Assembly (NCBI GenBank): GCA_031411235.1
Contig: JANOAR010000185.1
Location: forward strand, 1 to 64,000
Source: JANOAR01 sp031411235
GTDB lineage: Bacteria; Verrucomicrobiota; Verrucomicrobiia; Verrucomicrobiales; Verrucomicrobiaceae
Direction: 5' to 3'
Length of the DNA stretch: 64,000 nucleotides
This document shows positions 54,378 through 62,577 of the stretch, piece after piece (position 1 is the first letter of the stretch; every line of letters starts with the position of its first letter). The notes beneath the pieces were generated by a model, which worked only from the letters and a program-made list of their open reading frames with translations, made no database searches and was not told the DNA's origin. The position numbers and the translations under genes are program-made.

Positions 54378-55056
54378 CGATGCCGAAGGCATCCCAGCGA
54401 TTAGCCGGTGGTTGAGCAAAGCGATACCACCGGAACCGATTCACCACGATCACCCCAGAGGAAGCCGCATCCCGAAGGGATGCCAGCCACCCCGCGCCTC
54501 AGTCCAAATACCGATCTTCGTATTTTACGCCCGCCTTTTTCAAAAACTCCGCCAACTCCTCGCGAAACGATTTCACGCGATGGTGCTCGGCCTGGTTCGC
54601 GATGTATTTCTGCACCTGCGGTCGTGCAGTGGGACTCACCGTGAAGGTACCGTATCCTTCCTGCCACGCGAACTCGCGCACCCCAATCGCCTCATGCACC
54701 CAAACGGACGATGCCTTCTTCAACTCACGCATGAAATCGGCCAGGTAATGCGTGGCTTTCAATCCCACAAGCAGATGCACATGGTCGGCCACACCGCCGA
54801 CACCTTGAGGAAATCCGCCGAGTCCGGTAACCGTCCCACCGAGGTATTCGTGCAACCGCTCGCGCCACGAGATGTCGAGCAACGGCGCACGATCCTTGGT
54901 GGAGAAAACGATATGGTAATGCAGAGCAAGAAATGTCGAGGACATGGCGATACGGGTTGGCTGGCATCCCTCCGGGATGCTTTCGGTTTTCGCATCCTAT
55001 CCGGTGGTTTCGCTTCGCTCAACCACCGGCTAATCGCTGGGATGCCTTCGGCATCA
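54378..55056 (-). mobile_element. REP-associated tyrosine transposase unit (RAYT flanked by REPs)
   Basis: Both ends carry the same three palindromes in mirrored order: GATGCCGAAGGCATC (54379-54393; counterpart 55041-55055), a CCGGTGGTT...ACCACCGG hairpin (54405-54433; counterpart 55001-55029), and GCATCCCGAAGGGATGC (54467-54483; counterpart 54963-54980). The outer ~57 bases match as inverted repeats with few differences. The transposase gene lies between them on the minus strand. Confidence 0.85.
54499..54945 (-). CDS. REP-associated tyrosine transposase (IS200-like Y1 HUH)
   Basis: The product has 148 residues and is intact. The HUH motif is H55-V-H57 (GVADHVHLLVGL) and the catalytic Tyr114 is in VQKYIANQAEHH. 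The opening LHYHIVFSTKDRAPLL and the section VWVHEAIGVREFAWQEGYGT are typical of Y1 transposases that act on REP hairpins as single strands. The flanking palindromes are the presumed substrates. Open frames on the other strand (54355-55110, 54759-56123) are shadows. Confidence 0.9.
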   Translation of the reverse strand: MSSTFLALHYHIVFSTKDRAPLLDISWRERLHEYLGGTVTGLGGFPQGVGGVADHVHLLVGLKATHYLADFMRELKKASSVWVHEAIGVREFAWQEGYGTFTVSPTARPQVQKYIANQAEHHRVKSFREELAEFLKKAGVKYEDRYLD

Positions 55057-55106
55057 CTACGATGCCATGTCTCCCGACACCATTGTCCCTTGCCCGACGG
55101 TCTCAC

Positions 55107-56411
55107 ATGAACACCCCCCACATAGCCAGATCCCTCCCGCGCCGCTGCTTCCTGCGTGGCGCTGGCATCACCTTGGCCCTGCCGCTGCTGGAGTGCCTGA
55201 CGCCTATCTTTGCACGCGGTGCGAAGCCGCAGGCACCGAAGCGCATGTTGCTCATCTCGAATAACCTTGGCTTCCTGCCGAAGCCTTTCTTTCCACAGGG
55301 CAGGGGACGTGATTATGCAATGTCGCCGTACCTCTCGGCGCTCGCGGAGTTCCGCAACGACTTCACCGTGTTCAGCGGGCTCTCGCACCCCGATGTGAAT
55401 GGCGGGCACAGCGCGGAGAACTGTTTCCTCACCGCCGCACGCGGGCCGACGAAGAGCGGCTTTCGCAATCAGATCTCGCTCGATCAATTCGCAGCGGAGA
55501 AGCTCGGGCAAGTCACGCGATTCCCGACGCTGAACCTCGGTGTGAACATCGACAAAGCCAACCGCAGCCTCTCCTGGACACGCGACGGCGTGCTGTTGCC
55601 TGCCGAAGACAGCGCCCCCGCTTTGTTTCAGAAAATGTTCGTCCAGGGCGATCCCGCTGCCGTGCAAAAGCAGCTCCATCGACTCGAAGAGCGCGGCAGC
55701 ATCCTCGATACGTTGCTCGATGACACGAAGCAGTTCAGCCGTAGCCTCGGCAGTGATGACAAAGCGCGGCTCGATCAATACTTCACCTCCGTGCGCGAGG
55801 TGGAGGAGCGTTTGGTCACTGCTCGCGAGTGGGAACTCAAACCCAAACCCGCGACGCAGCACCCAGTGCCCGCCGACATCCAGGACAAGAAGCTCTTCTT
55901 TGAAAAATTTGACCTCATGCTCGCCATGGCGCAGCTCGCGCTGGAGTCGGACAGCACGCGCATCGTCACGCTCATGGTCGATGCCTTTGCCACGCCTGTC
56001 TTCATGCTGCACCCCGATCAAAACACCACCGACGGCTACCACGGTCTCAGCCACCACGGCCAGTCTGTCGAAAAAGTGAATCAGCTCGAAGACGCCGACC
56101 TCCAGCAGATGAAGCTCCTGCACAAGCTTCTAAAAAACCTCGCCACCAAGCCCGATGGCGACGCCCGCATGCTCGACCACACGATGGTTCTCTTCGGCAG
56201 CAACATGGGCGACGCGAACACGCACGATAACACCAACCTCCCCATCCTCCTCGCTGGTGGCGGCTTCCAGCACGGCCAGCACCTCGCCTTCAAACGCGAT
56301 GCCAACACACCGCTGAGCAATCTCTTCGTCTCCATGCTCCAGCAGATGGGCGCTGAAACCGATAGCTTCGGCTCCAGTACGAGCACGGTGGCGGACCTGG
56401 TTACGGCCTAG
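55107..56411 (+). CDS. DUF1552 protein, partner of the DUF1592 protein
   Basis: The product has 434 residues from the ATG at 55107; a basic, twin-arginine-like leader (RSLPRRCFLRGAGITLALPL) suggests Tat export, although the usual RRxFL spacing reads RRCFL. Family marks are LISNNLGFLPKPFFPQGRG, FSGLSHPDVNGGHSAENCFL, LDQFAAEKLGQVTRFPTLNL, TDGYHGLSHHGQSVEKVNQL and LFGSNMGDANTHDNTNLP. It lies 51 bases after the transposable element that split it from the DUF1592 gene. Confidence 0.9.
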   Translation: MNTPHIARSLPRRCFLRGAGITLALPLLECLTPIFARGAKPQAPKRMLLISNNLGFLPKPFFPQGRGRDYAMSPYLSALAEFRNDFTVFSGLSHPDVNGGHSAENCFLTAARGPTKSGFRNQISLDQFAAEKLGQVTRFPTLNLGVNIDKANRSLSWTRDGVLLPAEDSAPALFQKMFVQGDPAAVQKQLHRLEERGSILDTLLDDTKQFSRSLGSDDKARLDQYFTSVREVEERLVTAREWELKPKPATQHPVPADIQDKKLFFEKFDLMLAMAQLALESDSTRIVTLMVDAFATPVFMLHPDQNTTDGYHGLSHHGQSVEKVNQLEDADLQQMKLLHKLLKNLATKPDGDARMLDHTMVLFGSNMGDANTHDNTNLPILLAGGGFQHGQHLAFKRDANTPLSNLFVSMLQQMGAETDSFGSSTSTVADLVTA

Positions 56412-56476
56412 CCACACGACAGTGATTTCGTGGCACGAGCGCAATTTCACCCTGCTCCTCACGTAACTTTGCTGCC

Positions 56477-57406
56477 ATGCCTACCCCTTTGCCCATCACA
56501 CGCCGCGCCTTCCTTCGTTCCTCCGCCCTCGCTGCTCTGGCCCCTGCGGGTTGTGCTTCGCTGGCAGGCTCGGGCGAGGGTTCTATTGATGCTCACGTCC
56601 ATGTTTGGACGCCTGACACGCAACGCTACCCCCTTGCCCAGGGAGTTAACAAGAAGGACATGGCACCCGCGAGCTTTACACCGGAGGAGCTTTTCGCCCA
56701 CTGCAAGCCGCAAGGAGTGAGCCGCATCGTGCTCATCCAGATGAGCTACTACAAGACCGACAATCGCTACATGCTCGACATGATGGCGGCGCATCGTGGG
56801 GTCTTCAGCGGTGTGGCCATCGTCGATGAAACACAGCCTGATCTGCGCACGACGATGAAGCAACTCCACGCGCAAGGTGTGCGAGGCTTCCGCATCTACA
56901 CCGATAAAACTAAGGCCGAGGCTTGGAGCCAGTCGCCGGGTATGAAGGCCATGTGGAGCCATGCGGCTGAGCTGGGGATGTCGATGTGTTTGCTGGCTGA
57001 CCCCGACTCTCTGCCTGCGGTGCAGCGCATGTGCCGGGCCTATCCAGAGACCCGCGTGGTCATCGACCACTTCGCCCGTATAGGCATGAAGGGCAGTGTC
57101 AATGCGAGTGACTTGGACAACCTCTGCCGCCTCGCCGACTCGGAGCATACCTTCGTGAAGACCTCAGCCTTCTATGCGCTAGGGGCGAAGAAGGCACCTT
57201 ACACCGACCTCGCTCCGATGATCCGCACGCTACGCGATACCTTCGGGGCAAAGCGTTTGATGTGGGCGAGCGACGCTCCGTTCCAGGTGGAAGGCGGGCA
57301 CACGTATGCCGATTCGATAGGACTGATTCGCGAGAAGCTCGATTTTCTGAGCAGCGATGACAAGTCGTGGATGCTAGCGAAGACGGCGGAGAAGGTGTTC
57401 TTCTAA
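56477..57406 (+). CDS. Exported amidohydrolase-2 family protein
   Basis: The product has 309 residues. The N-terminus has a twin-arginine signal (ITRRAFLRSSALAALAPAGC) whose cysteine could also serve as a lipobox. The TIM-barrel metal hydrolase is marked by IDAHVHVWTPD, VRGFRIYTDK, VVIDHFARIGMK and LMWASDAPFQVEGG. Members hydrolyse lactones or decarboxylate aromatic acids. It follows the DUF1552 gene by 65 bases on the same strand and may share its transcript. Confidence 0.85.
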   Translation: MPTPLPITRRAFLRSSALAALAPAGCASLAGSGEGSIDAHVHVWTPDTQRYPLAQGVNKKDMAPASFTPEELFAHCKPQGVSRIVLIQMSYYKTDNRYMLDMMAAHRGVFSGVAIVDETQPDLRTTMKQLHAQGVRGFRIYTDKTKAEAWSQSPGMKAMWSHAAELGMSMCLLADPDSLPAVQRMCRAYPETRVVIDHFARIGMKGSVNASDLDNLCRLADSEHTFVKTSAFYALGAKKAPYTDLAPMIRTLRDTFGAKRLMWASDAPFQVEGGHTYADSIGLIREKLDFLSSDDKSWMLAKTAEKVFF

Positions 57407-57436
57407 GGCCGTTCGCGTGAGCGTTTCGCTGTTCGT

Positions 57437-58534
57437 TTACTGATCGGCTCCGAAGTACTTCTTGCGCAGTTCATTGCCAATGCCGCGCTCGGTGAGTGTG
57501 AGCAGCGCTTGGTTGAGGCGCTCGCGCAGGGTGCTGTTCTGCTGGAGGGCGAAGGCGTAGTTCTGACGCTCGAACACGGTGCCGACCATTTGCAGTTTTT
57601 CATCCTGCATCTTGGCGGCTTCGTATTGCAGCACGGGTGAGTCATAGACGACGGCTTGCACATCGCCGTCTTTGAGGGCGGCAACACATTCGGTGACGGT
57701 GGCGAGTGGGCTCACTTTGGCTCCCTTGGCAGTGAGCCAGGTTTCCGCAGTGCTGCCTTTGACGGTGGCGACCTTGCGCCCTGGGAGATCGCTGGGGCCA
57801 TTGATGTCGCCCTTGAGGGTGTTGATAGTGAGGGTGGTGGTGAAGGAGGCGGTGAGCAAGGATACGAGCACGATGCTGAGCAGCATCCAGGCGATCGCGA
57901 CGATGCGCCCACCCACACCCACGGGGCCTTTATTGTCGGCACCACCGACGAGCAGGGTGCTGACAGTCCACCAAAATGACTCCCACATGCCCGCCTTGTA
58001 GTCCTCGGGCCATTGGTCTCCGTTGACCTTGTGCTCGTAGCGCCACACGAGGTGCGAGATGAGGAACATGGTGCCCAGGAGTAGCAGGAACATGCCGATG
58101 AGTTCCAGGTTAAAGAGATTGGCGAGGAGCGGCAAAATGTTGTCGGCAAAGCTGCCGCTGGAGCCTGAAACCAGCACCTGGAGCCCTGATTCATAGAAGG
58201 GCTGCGAGAAGTCGATGATCTCCACGCGTTTCGCTGTCACGCTCAAGGCACCGACGCCCACATCGGCAGTTTTGTTCTTCAAGGCGTCGATGATTTCCTG
58301 GGCGGTATTGACCACCTGTATGTCGTATTCCATGCCGGTCTCGCGAGCGAGTTGCTCCCAAAGCTCTGCTGCATAACCGACGCGGCGACCATCTTTTTCA
58401 AACGAGAAGGGTTCCAAGTTGCGGGTGACGACACGGACTTTTGCCGTTGGGGTCGCTGCGGGTGCTTGGGCTTCTGCCTGCGGGATAAATGTGACGCAGG
58501 CAGTGGTGGCTAGGATCAGAAGGAGATGACGCAT
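57437..58534 (-). CDS. Prokaryotic ionotropic glutamate-receptor-like channel (GluR0 type)
   Basis: The product has 365 residues from the ATG at 58534 with a signal peptide. Binding lobe S1 (about 31-125) has GALSVTAKRVEIIDFSQPF, the amino-acid-binding TxxR/IDFSxPF signature. A helix (143-163) then leads to a pore-like region (MWESFWWTVSTLLVGGADN, 183-201) and a last helix (208-238) ending SLLTASFTTTLT, comparable to the SYTANLAAF region of eukaryotic receptors. Lobe S2 resumes with LPGRKVATVKGSTAETWL. This is an ABC-type solute-binding domain split by a channel. The ligand is unknown. The ATG at 58564 is possible but less likely. Confidence 0.85.
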   Translation of the reverse strand: MRHLLLILATTACVTFIPQAEAQAPAATPTAKVRVVTRNLEPFSFEKDGRRVGYAAELWEQLARETGMEYDIQVVNTAQEIIDALKNKTADVGVGALSVTAKRVEIIDFSQPFYESGLQVLVSGSSGSFADNILPLLANLFNLELIGMFLLLLGTMFLISHLVWRYEHKVNGDQWPEDYKAGMWESFWWTVSTLLVGGADNKGPVGVGGRIVAIAWMLLSIVLVSLLTASFTTTLTINTLKGDINGPSDLPGRKVATVKGSTAETWLTAKGAKVSPLATVTECVAALKDGDVQAVVYDSPVLQYEAAKMQDEKLQMVGTVFERQNYAFALQQNSTLRERLNQALLTLTERGIGNELRKKYFGADQ

Positions 58535-58674
58535 GGGAGCAGGCAAATACTCTCCCAACGGCATGAGTCAAATTTTCCGTTGGTATTCGTGTCGAGTGTG
58601 GCTGCTAGACTGCCTCGTCTCACGTTTTGGGAAAAAGCCTGGCCCAAAATAAGCCAAGACGAGGGCCACAAGTG

Positions 58675-58795
58675 GCGAGGACAGATCGGCTAAAGCCTCG
58701 TACTCCAACGAGGCGCAACTTGCGCCCTGGAACGCTCGGCCCAAGGCAATGAATAGCCACGTTGGAGTACGAGGCTTTAGCCGATTTGTCCTCGC
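58675..58795. repeat. 121-bp element with 36-bp inverted repeats
   Basis: Arms 58675-58710 and 58760-58795 are reverse complements with one mismatch over 36 bases; their inner end reads TCGTACTCCAACG. A further small palindrome GGCGCAACTTGCGCC (58712-58726) lies between them. The right arm supplies the last codons and the TAA stop of the aminotransferase gene. It has the form of a MITE or REP-like unit without its own gene. Confidence 0.8.
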
Positions 58796-59907
58796 TCCAG
58801 CGCACTGAGCAGATTCGCGATGTCGGCCTGGGTGTTGTAGCCATGCACGGCGATGCGGATGCGGCCTGCGGCATTCATGACGTAGATGTTTTCCTTCTCC
58901 AGCGCCTGATGCAGGCGGTCGCTCTGTGGGTGCTGGAAGGCGATGATGCCCGAGGGATGATGGGGTTGCCAGACGCACATGGGTTTCAAACCGAGGGCGA
59001 GTAGGCCAGCTTCAACTTGCTGAACAAGGGGATCGGCATGACGTGCGATGTTCTCGATGCCGATGGCTTCGAGATAACGCAGTGAGGCATTGAGCGCGTA
59101 GAGCGCGACGAAGTTGGGCATACCCACGGAGAAGCTGGCGGCACCGGTCTTTGTGACGGCGTGCTGGAAGCGGTCGGCGTCGAAGGCATTCTTCAAATGG
59201 AACCAGCCGCCTGCGTGGGTGGTGAGGCGCGTGGCATTGCGCTGCGGGATGCCGATGACGCAGCCGCCGTGAATGCCGAGCGTCCACTTGTGGGTGCTGG
59301 AGATGATGATGTCGGCATCGTCGCAGTCGAGCACGACGCGGCCCAGCGCTTGCGTGATGTCCACGGAGATCAGGGCATTCGGGGCGTGCTGTCTCACCGC
59401 GTCGCGAAAGGCTTGCCACGCGATGCGATGGCCGTTGTAAAAACTCACCAGCGACACCTGCACGAGCCGAGTGCGTTCATTGAGCAAGGGCACGAGGTCG
59501 GCGGTGAGCAGCGCACCATCCGTTGCGTGCCAGACGCGCAGCACGGGCGGCTGCGTCGCGCGCAGCCAGGGCGTGGCACCTGCGGGGAAGTCGAGATCGG
59601 TGACGACGACTTCATCGGTTGTGGTGAGATTCAGCGCACTGGCGAGCAGGTTGTAGGCTTCGGAGCTGCACGAGCAAAAGGACACTTCGCTGGTTTGCAG
59701 ACCGATCATTCGTGCGCTGATTTCGCGGCAGGCTTCAATAGCGGCGAAGTGACCCTCGCGGCCCTTCATGCCGCTGAGTTTGTCTTCCCAATAAGCATGG
59801 ATGGCGTCGCCGACACAGCGTGGTGGGATGCTCTCGGCAGCGGTGTTGAGGTAGGTCTGGCCTGCGAGGGTGGGGAAATCTTGGTGGCGTGTGGTGTCGG
59901 TGAGCAT
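58777..59907 (-). CDS. Class V aminotransferase / cysteine-desulfurase-like protein
   Basis: The product has 376 residues. The PLP lysine lies in IIISSTHKWTLGIHGG; NTAAESIPPRC, SFCSCSSEAYNLLASALNL and ISVDITQALGRVVLDCDDAD mark the substrate and cofactor sites. It lacks the conserved active-site cysteine loop of IscS/SufS, so a selenocysteine-lyase- or isopenicillin-epimerase-like enzyme is possible. The C-terminal residues RGQIG and the stop are encoded by an inverted-repeat element. The first 26 codons are repeated at 61228-61305. It probably once followed the MFS gene directly. Confidence 0.8.
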   Translation of the reverse strand: MLTDTTRHQDFPTLAGQTYLNTAAESIPPRCVGDAIHAYWEDKLSGMKGREGHFAAIEACREISARMIGLQTSEVSFCSCSSEAYNLLASALNLTTTDEVVVTDLDFPAGATPWLRATQPPVLRVWHATDGALLTADLVPLLNERTRLVQVSLVSFYNGHRIAWQAFRDAVRQHAPNALISVDITQALGRVVLDCDDADIIISSTHKWTLGIHGGCVIGIPQRNATRLTTHAGGWFHLKNAFDADRFQHAVTKTGAASFSVGMPNFVALYALNASLRYLEAIGIENIARHADPLVQQVEAGLLALGLKPMCVWQPHHPSGIIAFQHPQSDRLHQALEKENIYVMNAAGRIRIAVHGYNTQADIANLLSALERGQIG

Positions 59908-59928
59908 GAAGAGAATTATAGTTTGACG

Positions 59929-61161
59929 CTAACTTGATGATTCTGCTTTGCCGTTTCTTTGTTTGCGGCATTCGATGAAATTTGGCAGCTCACAAAGTCC
60001 AATGTAGTTCTCGGTGCCTGGGGACTCAGGCAAAGCCGATACTTCAGTATGCTGGATGTCGAGCGTAGCAACTCGTTCGCCCAAGGCAGTGTCGAGAATA
60101 ATGAGGACGGCATTGTGCGTTTGGCGCTCGACGGCAGGGCTGTAATTAGGCACCCCGATGCGAAGCCCAAGATTAGGCAGGTGGTCTTCAAGTGGAAGAA
60201 ACCACATGGAGCGGGGGTCGAAAGTGATGCCCTCATAAGTCATCTTGAAATCAAAGCCCTTTGGCGGCTTGAGGGCGATGAACTGCCAACGCGATAGCTT
60301 GGGTGCGCCAGCAACGATAGCCTCGACGAGTGGAAAACCTTCCTCGTGCCCTTCGGCAGTAATGATGAATTCTCGTACGCCATTATTTGGACAGGAAAGC
60401 TCGAACCAGAGATGCTCATAAAGACGCTGTAACTGGCCAATGGCAATGTCCCAAAATGGATCTTCAGCATCGGCAAGGTCGTCGAAATTATCGCTGTGTT
60501 CATTGAACCAGAGCCAAAAATCATCAATTGCTCTGGAGTTACTGAAAGGGAGGTGAAAGATTTTTTTGGCATACTTATCAAGGAAAGACCAGTTCGGGTT
60601 AGGGCGTGCCTCCCATGTGAGCTTTTCGTCGGGGTAGTGAAGAGAAACTGACTGCATTGCGACTGAGACATCTGTATCTACTGCGACGTAAAAATAATAA
60701 AGGCGTTTGCCACCGAATGTCTCAACGAGAACAGGCACGCCGCACAGAGGGGAATCAAATGAAGTTATAAGATCGAGCCAGTTCCGAAACTCTCAGTGAG
60801 GGGATCAAATTCAGTATTTCATCCGATTCACCATAGCTCATCGTAATTATCGTTGAATTTCAGAGATGAAGTAGAGGGTTTCGGAACTGGCTCGATCGTT
60901 GTCAAAATCAGAAAGAGTTTCGTTGTATGCTGGATCGGGGAGCCCATCTGGGCAACGCTTGCTAAACTCATGCGTAAAAATGGCAAGGATTGGGAAACGC
61001 TTCCGATTGGCTGGCGTGTCAACGTTGGTTGGTCGCCGCAGATAAAGTGGGAACCCCTCATACGTGTGCCGCGAAGGCATCCAAAATAACTTCGGGTGGA
61101 AATGGCGCCAGACAAAGACAGCCACGAGTCCAAGTAAGGCGATGCAAACGGCAGTATTCAT
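59929..61161 (-). pseudogene. DUF695-like gene interrupted by a small inverted-repeat element
   Basis: Two frames belong together. The first (61161-60847, 104 residues) has a short anchor (MNTAVCIALLGLVAVFVW) and ends FPLYLRRPTNVDTPANRKRF, TYNETLSDFDND, then foreign residues and a stop. The second (open from about 60800; only a GTG at 60738 as start) resumes LITSFDSPLCGVPVLVETFG and runs to 59929 with FDDLADAEDPFWDIAI and FPLVEAIVAGAPKLSRW. Removing the 123 bases between two GATC copies joins them in frame as FDND-LITSF. The composition is less GC-rich than its neighbours. The similarity to DUF695-type proteins is from memory of the family and needs a search. Confidence 0.75.
60771..60897. 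mobile_element. ~119-bp MITE-like insertion with 16-20 bp terminal repeats
   Basis: The arms GATCGAGCCAGTTCCGAAAC (60771-60790, plus strand) and its exact reverse complement (60878-60897) bound an AT-richer interior. If GATC is a 4-base target duplication, the element is 60775-60893 with terminal repeats GAGCCAGTTCCGAAAC. It carries no gene. It disrupts the DUF695-like gene exactly between two codons. Confidence 0.75.
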
Positions 61162-61227
61162 GGTTTGGGGAATTGGCGTGATTTTGCCCAAAACATTTGA
61201 GCTGACTATCTAACAGATGTTGTTTTG

Positions 61228-61305
61228 GCTCTCGGCAGCGGTGTTGAGGTAGGTCTGGCCCACGAGTGTGGGAAAATCTTGGTGGCGTGTGGTGTCGGTA
61301 AGCAT
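61228..61305 (-). pseudogene. Duplicated 5' end of the aminotransferase gene
   Basis: These 78 bases match 59830-59907 with about five differences and encode MLTDTTRHQDFPTL, then VGQTYLNTAAES, before running into unrelated sequence and a stop. The ATG (61305) lies 27 bases after the MFS stop, the spacing expected of the original operon. Together with the intact copy it brackets the DUF695-like cassette. Confidence 0.85.
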
Positions 61306-61332
61306 GGGGGGCGGGAGTGTTGTTAAATCGTG

Positions 61333-62571
61333 TTAGCTCGCGGTGGGTGCGTCGTCTCTCTTCCACAGCAGCATCATGGCGAAGACTCCGAGCCATGGCG
61401 CGAGCCCTGCGATGACGAGGCCTAGATCATAGGACTTGGTGCGATCCGCGATCATGCCAAAGACGCTGTGCAGCGGCGAGGTCACCGCCCATACCCACAT
61501 GCTGAGCAGGCCAGTGAGGCGGCCCACATGCGTGGCGGAGAGATCCTGCACAAAGCTGTAATAACAGGGGAACAACGCCAGCGCTCCTGCACCGATGAGC
61601 AGCAGTACGCCGAGTAGTGGCCAGCCTTTTCCGAGCCACGGGATGAGCAGGCTCAGCGAGGTGAAGAGACAGGCAATGGCATAGACCTGGCGTCTCGCAT
61701 TGTGTGGTGACGCGCCTCTCTTTCTGATGAACCACAGCGAGGCGAACCCCGCGATGATGCAGCCGATGTCGGTGGCGATGTAATAGATCGAGGTGAAATT
61801 CAGCGCTGTCGCTTCGTCATAGCCGCGACCGGTTTGAAGAAATTTCATCAGCCACACGCGGTAGATGTGCCACGCCATTTGCGCCCCTGTGATGAGCAGC
61901 GCCACGGCCCAGAAGCGACCGCTGCACAGGATGCTGCACAGCGCGGGTGCTTTGGTCTGCGAAGCCGCTGTTGGCGCGGTTTCCAGGTCGCGGGCTCGCA
62001 TGAAGGCAAACCACAGAAGCACCCAGAGAAACCCGGCCATGCCCACAGCGATGAAGGCGGTGCGCCAGGAGCCGGGCTCATCCGTCATCAGAAGCCTCAT
62101 GATTTGCGGCGTGATCACCGCGCCGATGGAGGCCCCGCTTTGCAGCACGCTATTGCCCATGGTGCGGTCTTTTTCATTGAGCAGCGCAAAGGTTGTTTTT
62201 AATGCACAAGGCCAGTGACCTGCCTCGAAAAAGCCGAGCAGACTGCGGCAGATGAGCAACTCCGTAAAGCCATGCGACCAGCCCGCGACCATGCCCATGA
62301 GCGACCACGCAGCGAGGATGGCGGGATACAGATAGTAGATGCGCAGGCGGTCAGCGAGGAAGCCAAAAACCAGTGAGCCCACAGCGAAAGACCAGCCAAA
62401 GGCGAGTTCCAGATTGCCATAGTCAACGTCGCTGAGCGCCAGCTCTTTGGTCACGCGCACTGAGGCGTTGGCGAGGGTCACGCGATCCATATAGTTGATC
62501 GTCGTGGCCAGCAGTAGCAGGCCAGTGATCCACCATTTCCAGGAGGCAGAGCGAGTAGGAGTAGAGGTCAT
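61333..62571 (-). CDS. MFS transporter (ACS/sugar-acid symporter type)
   Basis: The product has 412 residues with 12 hydrophobic helices. Family marks are INYMDRVTLANASVRVTKEL in helix 1, the loop FGFLADRLRIYYLYPAILAA (a degenerate GxLaDrxG motif) and RSLLGFFEAGHWPCALKTTF in helix 4, all typical of the anion:cation symporter family that includes hexuronate and galactarate carriers. It would import an organic acid or sugar acid across the inner membrane. It follows the creatininase gene by six bases. Confidence 0.85.
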   Translation of the reverse strand: MTSTPTRSASWKWWITGLLLLATTINYMDRVTLANASVRVTKELALSDVDYGNLELAFGWSFAVGSLVFGFLADRLRIYYLYPAILAAWSLMGMVAGWSHGFTELLICRSLLGFFEAGHWPCALKTTFALLNEKDRTMGNSVLQSGASIGAVITPQIMRLLMTDEPGSWRTAFIAVGMAGFLWVLLWFAFMRARDLETAPTAASQTKAPALCSILCSGRFWAVALLITGAQMAWHIYRVWLMKFLQTGRGYDEATALNFTSIYYIATDIGCIIAGFASLWFIRKRGASPHNARRQVYAIACLFTSLSLLIPWLGKGWPLLGVLLLIGAGALALFPCYYSFVQDLSATHVGRLTGLLSMWVWAVTSPLHSVFGMIADRTKSYDLGLVIAGLAPWLGVFAMMLLWKRDDAPTAS

Positions 62572-62577
62572 AATGGG

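Noticed and set aside
54759..56123. A 454-codon minus-strand frame
   Set aside because: It opposes the DUF1552 gene and runs through the REP hairpins and the transposase in another frame.
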